From Vandiemenella viatica (Eukaryota > Arthropoda > Insecta > Orthoptera > Morabidae): a stretch of 64,000 nt of DNA. Below the pieces are notes generated by a model. It did no database searches. It had not been told where the DNA came from and saw only the letters and a program-made list of their open reading frames with translations. Numbering within the stretch: the first letter of the stretch is position 1; every line of letters begins with the position of its first letter. The stretch spans positions 39,335,088 through 39,399,087 of the forward strand of contig CM061919.1 in the NCBI GenBank assembly GCA_031002005.1, given 5' to 3'. This document shows positions 11,621 to 22,503 of the stretch, piece by piece. The translations under genes and the position numbers were made by a program.

Positions 11621-13110
11621 TTAGTTTGCCTGCCCCCCATGCTGCCTTTCCCTTTCAGATTGAGGGTTCTGTTCTCTCACTTCCCCATTATCATTCCTCC
11701 TTGTGTAATTATCACGAACCCATCCCCTAGATCTACCATCCCTTGACCCATTACCCCTTCTAGGGGGACTCCTGCTGCCCCTCCTATGGTGTTGATGGTG
11801 GTAATGTTGTTCATTGAATGACTCCTGGGCATCCAAGCGTCTCAACAATTCAGAAACTCTATCCACATTTACTACATCCAAAGTGGCAATTAAATTTCTT
11901 GTTTGCTGAGGTAGCCTAGCTCCTATCAAATCAATGAATTCCTCCTCTCCATAAGGATGGTCTAAATACTTACAACGGATCCAACATTTATGAAAAAAGT
12001 CATGTTGAGTTTCCCTACCAGGTTTATAGGGCCTACCAGTCATTAACTCCCTCTTTTCCTGAATCTGCCTGCTTGTCGACCAAAAATGTTTCAAAAAGTT
12101 TTCTTTAAACAGCTTGTAGTCAGTCACTTCCCTAGCTTGTCTATCACCCCATGTCCTAGCATAAGACTTTAGATGTTTACCCACAAGTGCAATTTTCTTA
12201 TTGTCGGGTAACAAATTAAAATAGTCTGATCTTTCAAAATTATCTATAAATTCAATAGGGTGAAGCCTCCCACTATCATCATAGAATTCAAATTCTTCCT
12301 TAATGTCAGCACTAACAATTGTGTTACCTAGTGTGGGAGCTTGACTTAACTGTATCTGCAACCCAGTAACCCTTTTCTCTAACTGATTTACATTGCTTTC
12401 TAATCCCTGCTCCAACTGTTTCTGCTGCTGCACCAATGTATTAATATTTAATCCCACCTCTTGTCTCAACTCGTTGACCCTTTGAGCAGATTTACTGTCA
12501 CTGGTTTCGAACAAACTCACATATTCCTCCTTCATCATATTACATTCTTCTCTGACTCCCTTCATCTCCTTGCTATATTTACAGTCTACTTCATTAATTA
12601 AATCAACACATGCATCTTTAGTGTCTCTACAAATTTGGTTAACCTTTACAAAATTCTCCTGACACTCTACAACAGCTTGTTCCAGTTTCGAATTTAAATT
12701 ATTGACATCCTCCTTAAATTTAGAACTAAAACCTTGAAATTGCATACAGATTTTCTTATCAAAACAATCAGCCAACTCAGAGAATTTGTTCTCAAAATCC
12801 AATTCCTTTTTGAACTCAGAAAACTTACTGTCAAATTTATTATCAATTTCAGAAAACTTACTGTCAAATTTATTATCAATTTCAGAAAACTTACTATCAA
12901 ACTTACTATTCATTTCAGAGAATTTCCTATCGAGATTTAACTCATTTTTAAATTCTAGAAAATTTGTTATCGAATTCAGAAAACTTACTGTCAGTATCAC
13001 TTTTAATCACTTCTAATTCAAAAACTTGCATTTCTAAATTCAGAAAATTTGCTATCAAATTTGGCTACAAAAGACTCTAGAAAAGCTTGCAGGTTCTGAC
13101 TATCAGCCAT
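11621..13110 (-). CDS. gag: Gypsy gag, with two one-base shifts near its start
   Basis: The best start is the ATG at 13108-13110 ('MADSQNLQAF'). That frame is lost near 13020-13045, and a second shift occurs near 12957. From about 13000 to the stop at 11621 the frame is open for roughly 459 codons. The N-terminal third is a predicted coiled coil containing near-identical 11-residue units ('DSKFSEIDNKF'). The middle holds a retrotransposon gag (capsid-like) domain around 'ARTWGDRQAREV' and 'LKHFWSTSRQIQEKRELM'. The C-terminus is rich in R, G, S and H and has no CCHC zinc knuckle, which is unusual for Gypsy gag. The basic tail may bind RNA instead. Confidence 0.85.
12790..12945 (-). repeat. 33-bp coding tandem repeat in gag
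   Basis: A 33-nt unit (plus strand TCAGAAAACTTACTGTCAAA and following bases) is repeated about three times with few changes, then decays. It encodes the 11-residue heptad-like units of the gag coiled coil. Confidence 0.75.
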
Positions 13111-13593
13111 TTTTAGTAATTAGCAAAATCAACATAAAAAACAAAATTAAGAAAAATTAAAATCTTTCCAATCTGCCACACAATAACATGCAAAAGAAAT
13201 CACTTGAATATTCAATGCAGTACTTACAGTTCTTCCTCAATTTTGTATCACATTAAATTTCACTTAGAAGCACTTATTTAACCATTAAACACCACACTGA
13301 CTTCAAACACTTAACCACACTTTTCACAATTCACTGTAGGAAGACGATTTTGAGGCCGAAGAAAATCCACTCGTCGTCGGAAGATTACAGCCGATTCCCG
13401 CTGGAAAATCTCCGCCTTAGGCCGAAGAAGATCCGCTTGCCGTCAAATCCGTGTCGCCTGTATAACCTCTACGTGTCGTAGCCGGTCGAAATTTTCTCGC
13501 AGGTTATGTTCGCTTATCGCCGATAATTCGTCGCAATTTTCTGCAGATTCTTTTTAGAAGATAAACATCCCACAGATGTTTAAGAACTTCTCG

Positions 13594-13611
13594 TCCTGTC
13601 AACAGTCGCCA
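13594..13611 (-). other. Primer binding site
   Basis: Directly after the 5' LTR, the sense strand reads TGGCGACTGTTGACAGGA. A TGG start complementary to a tRNA CCA tail is the standard minus-strand primer site. I do not assign the tRNA. Confidence 0.75.
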
Positions 13612-14324
13612 TGTTAGGGTTCTTATGGTGGTTTAATTACTGATTAATTAATTAAAAAATCCACCAAACAGGTTATGTTTGAAGATGTCTGTTTTATTGT
13701 GATCCAAACAACAAGTCAGCGATATTCACTAGTATAGGTACAATACAGAGATGCACAGTCGCAAACTCAACTGAATGATTGAAACTCTCTGTAACACTGA
13801 ATACTGTCAACTAAACTGACTTACTAACTGAATGAATTTCTCTGTCCAGGCGATCTGTTTATATAGTCTTTATCGAAATTACGAGAATTCTTCAAAGGCA
13901 TCCGCCCGATATTTCTCGATCATTAACAATCACTCAAACAATCTAACATATTAAAAACAATCGGAATTAATACAAAATTAATTAACAACATTACAAAATG
14001 ATCAGAAATGGTAATTATAGATACTTAAATACAAAATTATTTACAGAAATCCTTTCAAACGGTAGAAAATTGTCCTGTAGACATCGTAACTTACATTAAT
14101 ACATGGAATTACAAACATTTAAGAAATTCTCTTGCATCATTCGGTTCTTAAACATATTAAATGGCCTTTGAATAATTTTCTTACCTAAAACAAAGTCTAT
14201 ATACACTGATTTACAAGAAATTACAAAACAAACATATCAAATCACTTTCAACCAAACATTAGCTCACTACAAATACTTCATACAGTACAATGCTATTCAA
14301 AATTCAGGTATTAGGGCTGTTACA
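13612..14324 (-). repeat. 5' LTR (relative to the element's transcription)
   Basis: 713 bp, nearly identical to 6908-7624. It lacks one GAAT unit of a short run and has one base change near its outer part. Confidence 0.95.
13858..13865 (-). promoter_or_regulatory. TATA-like box of the 5' LTR
   Basis: The minus strand reads GACTATATAAACAGATCG inside the LTR, a good TATA box. It would drive gag-pol transcription leftwards. The same box occurs in the 3' LTR at 7158-7165. Confidence 0.6.
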
Positions 14325-15374
14325 GTACCATAAACAATTTAAAACCATTTTCAAGAAGTAGTCAAATACCCTATTTATGGCCCGAGCCTATGTCGGCTCC
14401 TGGGTACGCTTTACAGTCTAGAACTTGATTCCTGAATCTCTGTTTGACCATGGTATAATCTAGCTGATATCTGCCTGTATTCCCTGTGCATTCCCAGAAG
14501 CATATCCCTCTAGCATGATGCTTCAATAGTGTGTTCACCAAGCCTAGTTTATATCTTTCACAAACGTGTAACAATCTGCTTCCTCGCTCTTTTCTTTCTC
14601 CTAAACCAAAACTCCCTACAGTATTCTCCACTCTTTCTTCTCCTGCTATCCCTTCACATATTGGATTAATTCTTCAATTTCAGGATATATTTTCTCTATT
14701 TCTTCATCATCTTCCTGTGATGTTGGCATGTTCACTTGATCTAACATGGTTGGGGCGGGCTTAGTTTCTAACCTCATCAAAATAATTCTGTCACTAAACT
14801 GTTCATAATAACTCATCCATTTCCCTACTCTCTTATTCATTACAAATCCTACACCAGTTAGTCCACAGCTTGTGTGTGCTAATTATCCTGTATTCCTCCG
14901 ACCAGAAATTCTGTGCGTCTTTCCATTTAATCTCACTAATCCCCACAACATCTAATTTAAGTCGTTCCATCTCCCTTTTTAAGTTTTCTAATCTACCAGC
15001 CCTATACAGACCAGTGGCATAGCTAGGTTAACAAGGGCCCCGGTGGAAAGAAAAGAAATAAAAAAAGAAAATTAGGGCCCTCAGGACAGATGGGCAACCA
15101 TTTTTTTTAGCTCTACTAAGTCTTGTGAGGTTTGCTGGCTGAGCTTTTGGAGCCCCCTGAGCTGCGCTTGGGAGTCCCCCGAGCTTGGGGACCCTGGTGC
15201 ACAGCACCGCCTACTCATCCGATAGCTAAGAATTCAGACTTCTAACATTCCATTCTCTGACTCGTAATATGGGTCTATCCATTCTGATGAATCCTCCCTC
15301 AGCAGTCCCCACCCAGAGATATGATTTGGGGACTATTTTACCTCCAGAATATTTTATCTGGGAAGAAGTCATGA
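14325..15374 (-). mobile_element. RTE-like LINE, endonuclease part
   Basis: The minus strand encodes a decayed RTE-type apurinic endonuclease. Starting near 15275 it reads 'MDRPILRVREWNVRSL', interrupted by a 223-bp insertion, then 'YRAGRLENLKREMERLKLD' near 15005-14950 with 'VGISEIKW' (catalytic glutamate motif). Next come a frame at 14840-14646 and 'VENTVGSFGLGERKERGSR', 'LDYTMV' and 'PGADIGSGHK' at 14640-14371. The last matches the C-terminal SDH region with the aspartate changed to glycine. It continues in sense at 3706-4442 beyond the two large insertions. Its upstream end is cut by the Helitron starting at 15375. Confidence 0.75.
15012..15234. mobile_element. 223-bp insertion with 5-bp target duplication
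   Basis: CAGAC occurs at 15007-15011 and again at 15235-15239. Removing the stretch between them and one copy restores the endonuclease frame exactly at 'NVRSLYRAGR'. The insert starts CAGTGGCATAGCTAGG and ends near GATAGCTAAGAATT. It contains GAGCCCCC-type GC-rich repeats and a short T-run. It resembles a short non-autonomous DNA element or SINE; the ends form only a weak TAGCTA inverted match. Confidence 0.7.
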
Positions 15375-17050
15375 TCTATACTAATATTATAAATGTGAAA
15401 GCAACTCTGTCTATCTGTCTTTGTGTCTGTCTGTTTTGTTATGTTTCTTGGGCTAAACGGCTAATCTGATCGTGATGAAATTTGACACGGAGAGAACATA
15501 GGATACTTTTTCTGTATAAATAATTGTTGTTAAGAAATGTTAAGTTAATAATGTACCAATGTTAGATGGTTTTACGGATGATTATATCCATATAAATAAA
15601 AATTAAATGCTGTTGCCTAGTAGCCACACTGAAAGTACTTTTTTATGGACCAATTTGGCTATTTTTTTTATGTACTTAACTGTCTGAAAAGGTTTTTAGA
15701 CATAGAAAAAATGTAAAAGTTGCCCAGGTAACTGGAAAAAACTAAAAGTGCTTATTTTATGTTCTGATTTGGCTGATGTTTTAATGTTTGTAATAGTCCC
15801 AATAATCCCATGATTCGAAAAATGGATATCCATAACCCTTTCCTCCACCCACTCCACTATTTTTATGCTCCCAGGAAGGAAATAACTCAGTTCAATATTT
15901 TCTACTGAAAAAAACTGGCAGATCAGGAGAAAAAGGTAGAAAAACGCTTTCCAGCCTAAATTAAAGTAAATTTAACTTTGCTTTTACATTGTGTTGTTTC
16001 ACAATCTCTCCAATAAATATAGCTATTTTATTTCTATTCCATTGACATTAATTGAGAACACTTCATAAGGGTTAAAAATATTGATGAGTTATTACCTCAA
16101 TTAGGCATGATCCGACACATGAAACATTTAATCAAGAGTTGAAATGGGAAAAACAATATGATTGTGATAAATTGTGAGAATCAGTTTGAATGAACGTTCT
16201 GCTGTTGAATCAGCAACAAAAAAATGTATACGGCACTCTCATTAAAGTTGGAAATGATGGAATTAGAGGGATTTCTTCTGGACTGTTTCCAGTGGAATTG
16301 GAAAACCTTTTATGATCTCACTGATTTTTAGCAACAAATCACTTACATAATGAAATTGCAAATGCATGTGCTTCATTAGGAACTACAGCTACGTTAGTGA
16401 AAGGTAGTGAATCAGCTCATTCAGCATTCAAGTTGTTGTTGAATATGCAACTCAATGAATGTCCAACATGCACATTTTGAAGGACTGTAAAATGGCCAAA
16501 GTTTTATGCAGCATTGGAATTTAATACTTTGGAGTGAATGTACAATTGCACATAAAAAGCCTTAGGAGTCATTAGTTTGAACGAGGCAAGATCTACGATA
16601 CATTTTACACAGGTTTGGTGGTACGATGATCAAAATGTAAATAAAACACATTGAGATACATTTAGATATAAAATTTGATGGAAGAAAATAAATCATTTGG
16701 GTAACACAAAATTCTGACTTAATTCAATTATGACAAATATTTTGGAGCAAAACGACATGGTGCCAAGTCGATCACATTCCAGGCACACCTCACATGTCAG
16801 TGGAGTACTGCTGAAAGACTTCTTCTCGAATGTAAAATTTCCTATTGGCATACTTCCAAATGTACTCCTTCCCGAATTGAATATCCATCAACACAATTGT
16901 TAATAAATACAATGATCACCCAGAGATATGTTTTTTTTCCCTCATTTCTACTTTGTTTACACATTTTCAGTAGCTTTTCATAAATTCACAAAACAGCCAC
17001 AAACAAATGTATTGATATTTGGACAGGAAAACATCTGTCAGGTCAGGTAG
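15375..17050 (+). mobile_element. Helitron, decayed, with helicase remnant
   Basis: The 5' end TCTATACTAATATTATAAA preceded by A (15374) matches the terminus of widespread arthropod Helitrons. The 3' end reads AACATCTGTCAGGTCAGGTAG, a one-base variant of the usual CTAG terminus. Inside, about 16230-16620 encodes a broken Pif1-type helicase fragment. It has 'KVGNDGIRGI' before a degenerate Walker A, then 'NEIANACASLGTTATLVKGS'-like sequence, matching the copies at 49435-51506 and 56640-58117. At 15640-15800 there are two units of a roughly 110-bp repeat shared with those copies. No Rep domain is visible, so it is non-autonomous. Confidence 0.75.
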
Positions 17051-17647
17051 ATCCAATAAATTATGCTATCATAATTTTGTTAATGCTTCTAACCGACTAA
17101 CACACAATATCTGTAGCCTCTTTTCCTGTCGCCATGTTCATTATCATATAGTTTGATTGTGCTATGCCAATTTAATAATATTATTTCAAGATTACCATCC
17201 TAAATATAGTTATATAAGTTCTTTTTACAAAATATCCATGGTGGCAAACATAAATAGTTTCAATACAGCAATATAGCTCATAAAATTTTAGTAAGAATAA
17301 AGCATTTCCCTGACAGTGTCAGAAATTGGTTTAGTGAGTTGGAATTTAATGCATCAATTATTCTTTTTTAGTAAGGGTTATCACAGTGAATCTTCCAGTT
17401 TTTGGTGTCATTAGCATAAATCATGTGCTCAAAAACTGATGTGACAATGAGCACTTATTTTTCTACTTCTTAACCTTGTCTTATTTTCAAGTAGTCAGTC
17501 AGTTATGTTCAATAATACCAAAATATCAATATCATTGACTTGTATTGAATCAAAACCCCAGATTATAAAACAATGAAATTATCTATACTAAAAAGTTCTA
17601 TTCACAAATTTTCAAAACTGAAAGAATTTTAGCTTGATGTTAATTAC
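17051..17647. other. Intron sequence, nothing recognised
   Basis: About 600 bp of AT-rich sequence between the Helitron end and the dynein exon. I see no reading frame or repeat. It is the 5' part of the intron following exon 17648-17903. Confidence 0.5.
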
Positions 17648-17903
17648 CTGTGTGCTGAGTTGCTCTGAACTGAGTTTGAAGGTAGTGGTTATTTTTCCTG
17701 CTAGCTCTCTGGCATCTGAGAAACCAAATGAAAATAGAGATATCTCTGCGATAAGTGTATAATTAGGTACCATCATAGCCACAGGTCGGAAAAGAGCCTT
17801 CAAATTGTCTGGAAGCTCTGTCCTTCCTGCATAGCCAGGGTTCATGGTTATAAACACAGCACATGACTCCTTGAGAGCAATCTCAACACCCTCAAAAAGA
17901 AAC
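17648..17903 (-). CDS. Axonemal dynein heavy chain (DNAH1-like), AAA1 exon 3 of 3 in window
   Basis: A 256-bp exon bounded by an acceptor (TTTCAG before 17903) and a donor (CAG/GTAATTAAC at 17648). Its first base completes an arginine codon begun in exon 49044-49157. The remaining 85 codons include '[13 protein letters not shown]', '[20 protein letters not shown]', '[14 protein letters not shown]', '[10 protein letters not shown]' and '[14 protein letters not shown]'. These are the sensor and C-terminal parts of AAA1 in dynein heavy chains, the motor ATPase of cilia and sperm tails. Wording such as '[12 protein letters not shown]' in the previous exon fits the DNAH1 group better than the DNAH3/7/12 type, from memory of the families. 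The next exon (expected to begin near H-Y-D-F-G) is not seen to the left within the window. Confidence 0.95.
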
Positions 17904-19037
17904 CTGAAATACAGTGAATGAATTACAGGTTCTAAGTCTCAAGACGGTTAATAATACTTACAATAATTTTATGACAACATAGTCACTGGCCACAAGAATA
18001 AATAACCACAGATAGAAAGCATTCACACGGAACCCAAAGCACCCAGTAACAAATTTTTGAAAAGTGATTGGAATCACTTTACCTTACAAATGTGTAAAGG
18101 GTCTACTAAAATAAAATTTCGAAGAAACATTCCTGACTAAAAATCCAAAGAAGAAAAACTGTTATAAAGTGGAATGTTCCAATGTTACTGGACCTGAGGG
18201 CCTACAATATCAGGATCAAAAGAATAATAGATCTTAAAACTATTAGCTGAAGCACTTCAATAGTTCAAAAATCCTACCTCTTCTGACCATGTATCACAAA
18301 TCTCGACAATTTAATCTCACAGAAAATAAATTCATTTCTCAGTATCAAAAGACTAAAAAATTCCATTTCCATCCCTAAACCAAAGAATTCTCTAATATAT
18401 CCTATACCTGCTTTAAATTTTATTATTTGAGTTTATATGTCTTTTCCAGTTTTTAAAAAGCTTTAAAATCAGTTCATTTCAGTACAGCTTTATCAGAACA
18501 TCTAACGTCTGTACCTTTAGAGCACACTGTACAAAATAAATAGTTATCTTCATACAGACACAGGAAAAAAATATAGGAGGTTGAACTACATATAGAGTGT
18601 AAAGTATGTGATAAGGTTTCCAAGAAGTTGAGAAAGCTATTCTGCCATTGTGACAAGATCATCTCATTTATGAAATTGAACCATTGTAGTGCAGTATTTT
18701 GGGCACTAAACAAACGGAGCTTCTGAATGAGAAAAAAAGAGTACAGGAAAAATTATTTCACTCTCTCTCAAAATCCTGACCATCTTGCAGTAGCATGTCA
18801 TTACACATGTAACTTTAGCTACATAGATCCCTTCTTCAATGTTTGTTGTTACATCTACATATATACTCTGCAATTCATAAAATTTTGGGTGCTTTCAACC
18901 TAAACTAATTGTTATTATGTGCATTTCTATTTTGAATGGCATGAAGAAAGAAAGAATGTGTAGTAGCATCAGCCTGGTTCCTTTTATCTCTAATCTCTCC
19001 TATCATTGTGACTGAAACAGGTAGGTGGACGAAAGTA
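17904..19037. other. Intron sequence, nothing recognised
   Basis: About 1.1 kb of AT-rich sequence with no convincing reading frame, repeat or element end. Short open frames here have no recognisable motif. Confidence 0.5.
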
Positions 19038-19732
19038 CAAGGATAGGCTGAAAAGAAATGCACACATGCTTGTAACACACAAATAAAAATACATAGCAAA
19101 ATTGTGCAAAAAGTACATTAAAGTACAATTCTTAAGCTTCAAAATCATATATTTATTTTTCAACATAGTCACTGTTAAGGCAAACACATTTCTTCCAATG
19201 TGTAACAAGTTTTTTTATTCCGTCACTGACTTCACCTCATCATCTGAGGTTTAATGATTACCTCTTGAAGAAAAAGAGAAAAATTGGAAGACACCATAAC
19301 GGGCAAATAAGGATGGTGTGGAATCGGTTCAAACATCAGGTTCAGCAGAGCCTCTACAACTGCCAGCGAGGTACTCATTGTGCTCAGATTTTACAATACC
19401 CGAATTGTTCAATAATGAATCCAACACATTCCTGGGATATTCAAATATGGTTTGCAATATGCTTTTGAGTGATTCGCTGGTCATTTTGCATCAAATCGTT
19501 GATGAGTTTGCGATGTTTATCATCTGTGGCAAAGATCGGATACCCGCTGTATTTTCATCAACAATTATAGCTACTCCAAGCTCACAATTACGAAGTTTAC
19601 TTCCACTTCTCAAAATGCATTGGATGATTTCAACAATCTGATGATCTTGAAGCTTAAGAATTGTACTTTAATGTACTTTTTCCCTACTCTTGATATTTGT
19701 TTTTAACAGTGTTTCTTTTCAGCCGACCCTCA
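19038..19732 (-). mobile_element. Internally deleted mariner-like element
   Basis: Flanked by TA (19036-19037 and 19733-19734). The ends are inverted: AAGGATAGGCTGAAAAGAAA on the left and the complement of GAGGGTCGGCTGAAAAGAAA on the right. On the minus strand a helix-turn-helix-like piece ('KLINDLMQNDQRITQKHIAN', 'FIIEQFGY') lies at about 19510-19400. The mariner C-terminus ('GIKKLVTHWKKCVCLNSDYV') lies at 19215-19150. The catalytic middle is mostly gone. A perfect 35-bp inverted repeat (19108-19142 with 19647-19681) lies inside the ends. Confidence 0.8.
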
Positions 19733-19868
19733 TATTTCATCACACTTGCAAATGAGAGTTGGTTAATAAGTTCAAACAAAACCTACATCATCTGTCTACC
19801 AGACATTTCTAACCCCAATCTACAAATCAGTTCTGTGGTGCTTTCATAAGGACTGTGGTAATAAGAAA

Positions 19869-21822
19869 GCCCCGGATTCTTAGGTTCGAACCTATTTTGT
19901 TCCTGACCTAATATTCTCGAAATTTTAACTTTCTTTTTCGTCTTTTGCATAAACTAATAATATTCGTAAATTTAATAGGACCTAAAATAACCTAATTTTT
20001 ATGTTATGACCTAAAATGACCTAATTCGGTTTTTAGAACCTAAAAGGATCTAATTCGATGTACTGATCCAGTCCAACTGTAATTTTGTAACTTAAATAAA
20101 AAAAAATGACTGACCAGATTAGCTCAAGGATACAGGCCGTGGGTGAGTAATCTTGACTCGGGAGACGCCATGGATTCGAACTCCACCGTTGGCTGTTCTG
20201 AAATGGTAGTCCATGGTTTTCCTTTTCCCCTCCAGGGAAATGCCAGAATAGTGCCTTATTGACATGTTATGGCTGCTTCCTTTTCCCCTTTTCTTCTCAA
20301 AAATTTTGTTTCCTTCTTCTACATCGATCCAAGTTAATGTCACATGCGTGATCCAGCCAGTCACCACCCCTAGTTGAATCTATTACTCCGTCAATCCTAG
20401 GATCCAAGACACTGCAAATATGAGTGGTATAGGAATGATCCTTTGCAGAATCCGATGGTGAAGCCGAACTTGGAGGGTAAACAGATTACGTTTACATGTC
20501 AAACAAATGGATTTATTTTAAAATTGGAATAACTATTCACCACAATATTAAATGATGTGATTTTAACCTCATTGTTGATGGAAACACTGAGAAAAGCTGT
20601 AACAATGCAGTGTGGCAACTTCACATAATTACAAAAGTTTACATTCAGTGGAAACAAATCGACAAAGCAAGTTTTAAACATAGCAATTAACAATTTCAGG
20701 AATGCAAACCCTTTCTGAGAAATTAACAGTTGTATACCATCATCGTTAAGTGGTAACAAGGAAATTAAAACACTGTTTGGGCCTACATACTTTTAGTTCC
20801 TTCTTTAAAAGCAATCATGCCTAAACAGAAATCCTCAAGAAGTAGTCTCCTGCGAGAGTGTATTGGAACGGATTAGAACTTTTCTACAGATGGGAAAATT
20901 ATATATTGTCAAGCATGTCTAAACCAGTAAATTTAATTTGTTTTATATACATATATCTTTCATAATTTTTTTAAAATTATTTTTTATTTGTTTTCATTTC
21001 TAAAGTAACATAAAGTGACAGAGTCTAGATGCGGGATGAAATTTAATAATATTAACTGGGTATTATCTGGGGTGTTAAATTCAAGTAGACTATTTTTATT
21101 TTTGTCTTCTATATAGGTACCTGTCGAAAAAACGCTCCAACATACTACAGCATCAGAGTTCAGCAACTCATTTGGCATATGTTACCAGGAGAAATGTATT
21201 CAAACAGAAGCAGAGTTTCATCCAAGAAGTGAGGGCCAAAGTGACCCCTGGAACAGTTGAGGTGTCTATAGCTTAGAAGAAGGAGTTTGTTTTAGCCCGC
21301 AGTCCAAATTTCAAGAGGATGGAACTCTCTGGAATAAAGGAACAAGAAGTACTGCCTTGGAATCCTAAGGAAATCGCTGATTTGGAGTTCGCACATCTTT
21401 CCTCATGTGACGTGGAGTGTAGTTTTTCTGCATTCAAGAGAATTTAATGGAAGAGAGAAGAGGGATTACTCCTGAAAATCTGTCAAAATATTTCATTGTT
21501 CAATGTCATATTAGAAGTTTTAAATGAGTAGTTTACCATAAATAATAAAGACGAAATGTTTAGAACATAATAATGGTTTATTTTGCATGTTTTAATGTGA
21601 TCGAGCACTGTCATGTTAGAAGTTTTTAAGGAGTACTTGACATTGTATTATAAAGTCACAATGTTTTTAACACTATGGCAGTATATATAGCGTTTTTAAG
21701 ATTTTATTTCCCTTAAAAGCTTGTAAGTTCCTAAATCAGAATTTTAAAACTTATAAAAGCCTAAAACGTGAGTTGAATAAACCTAAATTTGGTTTTTTTT
21801 TTAGAACCTAATAATCCAGGGC
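19869..21822 (+). mobile_element. Decayed hAT-like element with CGGBP1-like transposase relics
   Basis: Inverted ends GCCCCGGATTCTTAGGTT (left) and the complement of GCCCTGGATTATTAGGTT (right). On the plus strand, an ATG at about 20818 opens 'MPKQKSSRSSLLRECIG' and then 'NFSTDGKIIYCQAC', resembling the zinc-finger N-terminus of CGGBP1-like hAT proteins. At 21345-21510 a broken frame reads 'WNPKEIADLEFAHLSSCDVE' then 'CSFSAFKRI', the hAT C-terminal dimerisation region. The catalytic centre is deleted. I could not define an 8-bp target duplication. A SINE is nested at about 20108-20400. Confidence 0.6.
20108..20400 (+). repeat. tRNA-derived SINE
   Basis: The head has an A-box-like GATTAGCTCAAGGATACAG and a B-box-like ATGGATTCGAACTCC about 50 nt apart. 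The body TGGTAGTCCATGGTTTTCC...GGGAAATGCCAGAATAGTGCC and GGCTGCTTCCTTTTCCC resembles a SINE body that, from memory, is widespread in polyneopteran insects. It sits inside the hAT relic at 19869-21822. Confidence 0.6.
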
Positions 21823-21959
21823 TTAGTAATCATCCAGCTCCCTGTGCTTTCTACACTGTTAACTGAACCCCTACAAACGGGTCCCAAATGGCACAAGAAT
21901 AGACCAAATGTGGATGCATGAGAGTTTGGTACAATTTCTCCTTTGTTTACAACAACAAT

Positions 21960-22465
21960 TTTTCGAGATTCAATCTACCAATTGAATCTATGAATTAGCT
22001 CTACCTGCGATCAAATTAATTTGCTGGTCCTTTTCATGTTGTTTAGTTGTTTTAAAATGAACCGTTTACTTTCTACCTCTAAACAAATAGATTCCTTTTT
22101 GTTAGTTATGCATATTACCTTGCACTTTTTGCAATTTAGTATAAGTCGACATACTTTTCAATGTGCCGAAATAACATCCAGACCATACTGAATTTCTAAG
22201 TAACTGACTGAATTACCTATTTTAATATAGATTCACATTTTCTCTAAGCCTGTTTATAAACAAATAAATGGGTCTATTACACTTCCTTGAACGATGCTTG
22301 ATAAACATCTATATTAGAGCATGCTCCTCTGTCAATGACAACATAATACGACTGACCAGTTAGAAAATCTCTTATCCATTAACAAATCTGATCCAATAAA
22401 ATGTATGCTTGAATCTTCGCTAAAATGTGGTTGTGTAGCACAGAGTCAAGGAATTTCTGAAAATG

Positions 22466-22503
<38 letters not shown>

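Larger units (their letters stand above)
6908..14324 (-). mobile_element. Ty3/Gypsy LTR retrotransposon, nearly complete
   Basis: The element is 7.4 kb with 717- and 713-bp LTRs, a primer binding site, gag, pol (protease, reverse transcriptase, RNase H, integrase in the Ty3/Gypsy order) and a polypurine tract, all on the minus strand. No envelope-like frame is seen between pol and the 3' LTR. By eye the LTRs differ by one substitution (6932 versus 13636) and one 4-bp repeat unit, so insertion was recent. Flanks share only GTA (or AGTA, depending on how the terminal base is assigned). Three single-base shifts interrupt gag and pol. With LTRs this similar, they could be recent lesions or sequencing errors. 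Confidence 0.95.
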
